Positions 58,591-64,000 of a DNA stretch of 64,000 bases are shown here, one piece after another. Position numbers and translations under genes: made by a program. The notes beneath the pieces were generated by a model. The model searched no databases. It saw nothing but the letters and a program-made list of their open reading frames with translations, and was not told where the DNA came from. Position 1 is the stretch's first letter. Each line of letters starts with the position of its first letter. This stretch comes from Diorhabda sublineata. Taxonomy: Eukaryota; Arthropoda; Insecta; Coleoptera; Chrysomelidae. Location of the stretch: contig NC_079476.1 of assembly GCF_026230105.1 (NCBI RefSeq), forward strand, positions 12,104,709 to 12,168,708, in the 5' to 3' direction.

Positions 58591-58826
58591 CATTTTTGAA
58601 ATCAGCTCAAAGAGGAGTATCCAAATTTTACATAAAAAATATGAAAAGTAATTTAAAAAAATAAAGGGGATGCTGCTAGGGGTGAGGGGGTGGCTTTTCC
58701 AGTAAGTTTAAATAAGCCATAATGCTTGTGCCCCTTCCAACATAAATTGACGTGTTTTTGGATTTTTTCTAAATACCAGTATTACAAAAGTTATTAAAGG
58801 TGGATACTTTTATCTGAAAAGCACTG
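58591..58826 (-). repeat. Right terminal inverted repeat (about 236 bp)
   Basis: Begins just after TTGTACA and ends GAAAAGCACTG before TA. It is followed by more TA-rich sequence, consistent with original insertion into the (TA)n tract. Confidence 0.92.
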
Positions 58827-59027
58827 TATATATTTTATATATATATATAAAACTACAGACATTCGAAAAACCATCATAATCTTGTTTAGGAGGTCTCAAA
58901 ACATGGGAAAAATGATGTGCCCCCCATTTTTCTTCTAGTCATGCCGAATTTTTCACTGAAAAATTAGACTAAAAATGAAAATTATTTCATTTAAAAAATT
59001 TGCTACATTACACTGAAAACATGCTAA

Positions 59028-59265
59028 TTGGGTAAAGAAAAGTCTTCTAACTTCTCAGGTGTAGCTGATCTAATTGCAAAATTGATTCGCCTTTTTAAAT
59101 CACATAAGTTGAGGAGTTCAGTTTTATATACAATATTTTCGACATATCTTTACAAAAAGTCTAATGGTGTCAGATCAGGAGATCGTACTAGCCATTCTGT
59201 CGTCCCGCAATCTATCCACCGATTTGTAAAAATTTGGCTTAGGTACTGCAGGACATTGATTTGAT
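59028..59265 (-). pseudogene. Mariner-like transposase C-terminal remnant
   Basis: The minus strand reads WIDCGTTEWLVRSPDLTPLD, then a stop, RYVENIVYKTELLNLCDLKR and INFAIRSATPEKLEDF. This matches the last catalytic box and C-terminal helices of a mariner-like transposase related to, but distinct from, the complete one to its left. There is no upstream catalytic part. Confidence 0.65.
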
Positions 59266-62237
59266 AATTTGGTCGTGTATATCAGTTCAATGAATCGTTT
59301 TTTTCTTCTATTGTTACGTACAGTTAACGAAATTCAAAATGACAATATCATCAACACAGCCACGCAAGCAGACAACAAATTACTAAAGCTATGAATTTTA
59401 ACCAAAAAGAGTCAAATCTTCATATTTATCATTAAATAGGAACGCTGCAATAGTTTTCGCTTACGTTCTCAATATCAAAAGCTAAATAGAAAATAAGCTG
59501 TGAGTATTATATAACGAGTTTCCTTTTTCTAATATTAATTTTCTAAGTAAATAAGATATGATGTGGAGTAATCACCACCCAAAGGTGGTAAGTGCACCCG
59601 TAACCCGTCGACAAGGGATAACTATTTGGTAATTATTACTCACGTCCTTCAAAATAGTTCCAAAATGCGTTATTTAAAACTTAAAACTTATTAAAGGAGG
59701 AAAAAATATATCAACTTCTCTTTCCGTTTCTAATAGATTATAATGTTGATAATCAAGTAACGTGTATCGAATAAAGTGTAGAGTTTATGAGCTCAGGGCT
59801 TTCAGAATTAGAAGTTATTATAGAAGTTATTCTAGATGAGAACTTTTTGACAGTGGCGACGTACGTAAAGGTAGCTCTCGACACGACAATAATCCAAGCA
59901 CGCGACTTAGAGAGGTAATAGACGGACTTGCGATAGATGTTTGTGTTTGAAGTTTAGTCAGTAGGTTGTGCATAGTCATTGCTTTCTTTGAACTTGAATT
60001 ACTCTAACATTTATCAAATTTTTAATCAAGGAAAGATATACATAAGCCTTTAGCACTAAGCAGAAGATTCCAGAAGGGAAAGGTACCTTAGCTTGGGATC
60101 AAATTATATCAAGAGCTGGATTTTTTATTACTAAAGTGCTAAAGCATGGAATTGAGCACGTCAGATTCACACATAATCTCAAAAACGCAAAAATGAACAC
60201 AACAAAGATCATATACAATCTTACTTTTTTCTGTGATACTCAGGTAATTGCTTACAAATAAATGTTCCCTTAAAGATAAACATTGAACCAATGCTTCTAT
60301 CAATACCCATTTTTTGACAAAAAAACTTTTGCACGTGGATTCTCCCAGCACAGCTCTAAGGAAAAAAACCGTCTCCACATTCCGTGGTTTCCCAATACAA
60401 TTACTTTGGAGGAGTCAATATCCAATTGTATAACTTATTCGAAATAACTTTACTTGAATAAAGGGAATTTAAAGCATCAGTTCAATCACTAAAATTCTGA
60501 ACCTTGTACTCATTTGAAAATTTATGTTTTGGCCGTCTTTTGCACGAAATATTGGCTAAACTATGTATCCCACGAGGAAGTCATGACAAATGAAGTTGTA
60601 GAGTAGTTATTTGGCTTCAATTTAAGCACAACCTCAACGCAAGTTATAAGGAAATTGCAAAATTAATTTTAGAATATTTAATAAACCTATCTCATCGTGA
60701 ACTAGTCTATTAAGAAAAATATATACTACAAAAAAACCGTACCCCTCAGATGCTGTAATGGATATTTTATCTCATTTGTCGGGAGCTACGGACGAATTTT
60801 GGAACTTGAATCCTGAAGAATATAATTAAAATGACAACAATCGAAATAATACGTGTGACATAAACACCATACCATTCATATTTGAAGACGGTACAATTAT
60901 AGATAGAGATAAAAATTTGGATTATGAAATTATCGATATCGATAAACATACCTAGGGAAAGAAGAAATTTAAGATTTGAAAGAGAAATTCTTAAAAATAT
61001 TATGGAGACAGAAAAATTTGGTTTTCATATGCCAATATGCCACACAGTACGAGCCAAACAGATTATTAAGTCTAACACCTTAGATATAAAACAGTTTCAT
61101 GGTATTTGCTTATCAAATGTACGGTATTTTTGTCAACATCTCAAAGGTGCTTATTTATTAATGAACGCGCCACAATATGTGTTAGCAAAACCTCCTGGCA
61201 TTGATTATCGAATGTATTTTAATCATATTTATACGTCAATGCTAGTTATTGTATATTTTCTTATATAGTTTCTTGTGTTCTTTGAAAAGATAAGAAAATT
61301 AGCAAACTGCTTTACTGGCGAAATTTTTATGATTGAATTAAAACAATAAAAGAGGAAGGAAATAGAAAAATAAAGGTTCTCTGTTCAAACCTAATTAGAT
61401 AAGATTATCAACATCTGGACGAACTTGGTGGCTACAAAATTATTATGTGTATCAAAAAATGGTTCATGCAACTACGTTATCATATTTGATATGGCTATCT
61501 TAAACAGCTTATTTCTGTAAAGAAAACCATTGCGACAATAAAAATGACAAACAAATTTTATCTTTGGCAGAATTTAGAACAGAAATTTTGTAATGTCAGA
61601 GTTATTTGTGAACAGAAAACGCAAAACCGAAAGACATGAGAACGAAGGTGCAAATTACTAAACTGCACTTTATTCACATTTTTATTCGAATATAGACTTC
61701 ATTTATATCTCCATAAAAGAAACATTGTTCTTCAAAACTCCACACAGTAGTAACAATATATTCTAATTAAAAAAAGATACAGTATATTTCTCAGTTAAAT
61801 TTCATTTTTCCTGTTTTCTGTATGACTTCTTTCAAAATTCAATTGGTAAATAATTTGAGCCAAATAAATGAAAACGAATTGATTTTTGAAGGAAAAATCA
61901 ATCAAGACAACACCCAAGACAATCACAGTAATTATTCAAAAATTTATAAGAAGTGTTGTCTTTGCGAACTTTGTTCATTAAAGTTAATTTTGTCAACTTA
62001 TGAAAATTTGATTGTAATTTTGAAAAATAGAATATGGTTCAAAACATTGTCAATTATAAGAAGTTAAAGTGCGCTTAAATGGGGTATAAATATGTTAGTT
62101 TCCCATATTTATTACGACAGCATTTCACAATGAGAATAAGTGTAATTTAGGATTATCGCGTTCCTGAAAATCTATTTCAGAAGTCCGTGCCATTTTTTAA
62201 AAGTTATACATTTAATGGTGCATCACATTTATGTTTA
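59266..62237. other. Single-copy region, no gene recognised
   Basis: Nearly 3 kb of AT-rich DNA. Open frames include 60378-60139 on minus (79 codons), 60924-61268 on plus (114 codons, MKLSISINIPRERRNLRFE) and 61822-62067 on plus (81 codons). None shows a family pattern I recognise, and flanking codons show no supporting splice sites. The 114-codon frame contains CHTVRAKQIIKSNTLDIKQF; I cannot name it. Confidence 0.5.
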
Positions 62238-62504
62238 TTATGGTCCACTCTTCAATTGGATGAGGACAATAGCATATGATGTGAAGCTGGATACTAGTAA
62301 AGGTATCATATTTCTATTAATTATAAAAAATCCTGCAACTGTCATTACAGGTCTTAGATTTCCGAATAATATAGCAAATTCTTTCAAATAAGACTTTATG
62401 ATAAGATTTTCCTCATTGACTTGTAAAATATTACAAAGCTTCTTTATTTCCAATCCAGACTTCTCTACTTTATCCCCAGCTATTGCCAACGACATAATCA
62501 TAGC
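62238..62504 (-). CDS. Gustatory-receptor-like terminal exon
   Basis: On the minus strand an open frame follows a TTTTAG splice-acceptor-like site (62505-62510) and runs AMIMSLAIAGDKVEKSGLEI, VNEENLIIKSYLKEFAILFG, then MTVAGFFIINRNMIPLLVSS and FTSYAIVLIQLKSGP before TAA. The pattern of an extracellular loop, (T/V)AGFF, a last transmembrane helix and TSYAIVLIQ corresponds to the conserved C-terminal region of insect gustatory receptors (7tm_7; TYxxxxxQF signature, here with Leu for Phe). Such receptors are seven-transmembrane ligand-gated channels in chemosensory neurons. Upstream exons should lie to the right on the minus strand; LINE fragments occupy that area, so the gene may be broken or have a large intron. 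Confidence 0.68.
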   Translation of the reverse strand, partial: AMIMSLAIAGDKVEKSGLEIKKLCNILQVNEENLIIKSYLKEFAILFGNLRPVMTVAGFFIINRNMIPLLVSSFTSYAIVLIQLKSGP

Positions 62505-62714
62505 CTAAAACATATAATTTATTACTGAATATATGTCGTGTTTAAAATATATGTACGTCAAAGAACCCATGGCTAAGAAATACGTGAGTGTGCGTTTGGA
62601 TTCGAAAGATTTAGTTATTTACCATTCAGAGCAGTTCTAGGACTTTCAAAATATCAGAGGTATGGGGTTATTATTATTGAATCAACTTACAAAGACGTCT
62701 TAAATGATAACTAG

Positions 62715-62890
62715 TAGTTGATTTTTAGAGGACCCTTCGTTATGTGATGTATCAAGCTTATTAGGCGGTATTTTTTGGAGAGCTTCGCATTTGTTTTTTT
62801 AGGTATAGCGATAAAGGTTGGCTACAGCCAGTCTTCAGGAATATTTCCCCTATCATAGATGGTGTTAAATAGGGTGGTCAAAATATCAAG
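62715..62890 (-). pseudogene. Non-LTR retrotransposon RT fragment
   Basis: The minus strand reads FLDILTTLFNTIYDRGNIPE, DWL, a stop, then TFIAIPKKTNAKLSKKYRLI and SLIHHITKGPLKIN. This is the start of a LINE reverse-transcriptase domain. It has one stop and no catalytic FADD-type box. Confidence 0.7.
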
Positions 62891-63249
62891 AAACTGATTT
62901 TCTGTTTGGCACATTAATTTCAATTTTTTCCTCCTTTTCCTCCTTTCTTCCTTCCTTTCTTCATATTGTCTTGCTTCGAATACGTTGTGCATGTTCACCT
63001 TTTTCCTACTTCCTTATTTCATTTTCTGCATATGTTTCTCTTATATTTATGCCTTAGGATAACTGTACTTGTTGTTTCATATTAGCTAGGATTACGAAGC
63101 TTTCTGATGTTTATTTTGATATTGTTAGGTCTCTCCACTTTAAGGTACCTTAGTTTGATTTCCATTTTGCATCAAAAGGGGGTTATGATCGGAATAAATG
63201 TCTATCCCAGGATAGCTTTTCCCTAGTTTGATTGCGTTTTTATATCGTT
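62891..63249. other. T/C-rich spacer, no gene recognised
   Basis: Contains a pyrimidine-rich run (CCTCCTTTTCCTCCTTTCTT near 62931-62960). Nothing coding was recognised. Confidence 0.5.
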
Positions 63250-64000
63250 TTGGTATCATCTTCCTTCTTGTATGGTAAGTTTAATACCTGTTTCTTCTTC
63301 AGTTTCAGTCTCATGGATCCAGATTGTAACACCATCTCTTCTTCGGTGTCGACCAATACTTCTTCTGCCTGTTGGCGATTTATCCCTTGCGATACGCACT
63401 AGTCTTTCGCTTGTCATTCTGCTAATTTGACTATTCCATCCTTGTTTTCGTTTTAGTTCCCAGTCAATCACATTTTCTTGCACGCATTTCTTATGTTTTC
63501 ACGTCTTTATCTGTCTAAAAGTATTTTCCCTGCTACTTTCCAGAGTACTTTCATTTCCGTTGTCTCTAGTAGTCTTTTTGTCTAAGTTGTATCGGGTCTT
63601 GTCTCTGCTGTGTATGTCATTATAGGCCTAATTATTGTTTTATATATTCTGCTTTTTGTTTCTTTTTTAAGACGTTTATTTTTCCAAATAGTGCTGTTGA
63701 GGCATCCTGCTACTTCCTGACAAAAGGGTACTAGTCGATCTCCTCATTTATTTCTGAGTCCCAGTCCAGAATCTCCAGTAATGCCAGGTTTTCGACCGTT
63801 TCCCATTTTTTTATTTAAGTTCCCTATTATCAGTATTACTCCGTTCTTCTTAGTCAGTTCAATCAGTGTCTCTAGTTGTTCGTACAACTTTCCGATGTTT
63901 AAGTTATTTAAGTTTAAGCTATTGGGGCGTATACTTGGTTTATATTCAAGTCCAGTGTATATACTTTCAATTGCATCAACAACATACTGTCTGAGAAAGG
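63250..64000 (-). pseudogene. Non-LTR retrotransposon, internally deleted, runs off the window
   Basis: On the minus strand from 64000: endonuclease-like pieces (QVYAPIA, then broken frames, GNLNKKMGNGRKPGITGDSG, RLVPFCQE). These jump directly into the segment after RT (NSTIWKNKRLKKETKSRIYK, PIMTYTAETRPDTT, ETTEMKVLWKVAGK) and the C-terminal tail (WNSQISRMTSERLVRIARDK, GRRSIGRHRRR; 75 open codons). The RT domain between the endonuclease and the LTYGAETW-like box is missing, so this is an internal deletion derivative. Confidence 0.78.

Larger units (their letters stand above)
56945..58826 (+). mobile_element. Complete Tc1/mariner-type transposon with long terminal inverted repeats
   Basis: 1,882 bp, flanked by TA on both sides (56943-56944 and 58827-58828). 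The terminal inverted repeats start CAGTGCTTTTCAGATAAAAG and extend about 236 bp (56945-57180 against 58591-58826). A second inverted block of about 45 bp (57293-57337 against 58546-58590) lies inside, with about 110 bp present only on the left between them. One intact transposase gene lies within. It is the only element in the window that looks structurally and coding-wise complete. Confidence 0.93.

Noticed and set aside
59560..59900. Possible LTR end (inverted CCACCCAAAGGTGG and GACAGTGGCGACG)
   Set aside because: It recalls Gypsy primer-site sequence, but no partner LTR or coding region follows within the window.

Overview
The window is about 64 kb of AT-rich, intron-poor, transposon-dominated DNA from an animal genome, almost certainly an insect. 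I see no bacterial operons, rRNA, tRNA or CRISPR. The insect call rests on the mix of families: Copia LTR elements with initiator-Met tRNA primer sites, an errantivirus-type Gypsy element with env, Harbinger, Crypton, Tc1/mariner relatives and non-LTR fragments, plus the last exon of an insect gustatory-receptor-like gene near the right end. I cannot assign an order or species.

Positions 1-53623 form one tandem array of a large compound unit. Unit 1 is 1-18518, unit 2 is 18519-46062 and unit 3 is 46063-53623 (partial). Each unit runs, left to right: a non-LTR fragment (minus strand); an insertion site for 'Copia-1'; a flank with a Crypton tyrosine-recombinase fragment (minus); a 5'-truncated 'Copia-2'; an errantivirus pol/env fragment (minus); a Harbinger element with its MADF partner; the errantivirus gag (minus); a non-LTR endonuclease fragment; a KRBA2-like integrase pseudogene (minus); and mariner scraps. 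Unit 2 is 9 kb longer because the Copia-2/errantivirus block was amplified again. A full-length Copia-2 with its own left flank is present there, followed by an exact 5,496-bp tandem duplication (25671-31166 and 31167-36662).

The same Copia-1 insertion site (target duplication AAATG) occurs three times. It holds a damaged full element in unit 1, a solo LTR in unit 2 and a nearly complete element in unit 3. All Copia-2 copies share the same internal lesions, including loss of the reverse-transcriptase YVDD box, so they multiplied by DNA duplication and not by retrotransposition. The errantivirus copies likewise share inactivating changes.

From 53624 to the end the sequence is single-copy. It holds old mariner-like remnants, a long (TA)n tract, a composite structure made of a truncated transposon left end, an errantivirus env fragment and a complete 1.88-kb Tc1/mariner-type transposon, a stretch with nothing recognised, a gustatory-receptor-like terminal exon, and two broken non-LTR fragments. 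The only clearly intact, plausibly functional protein gene is the transposase at 57460-58539.
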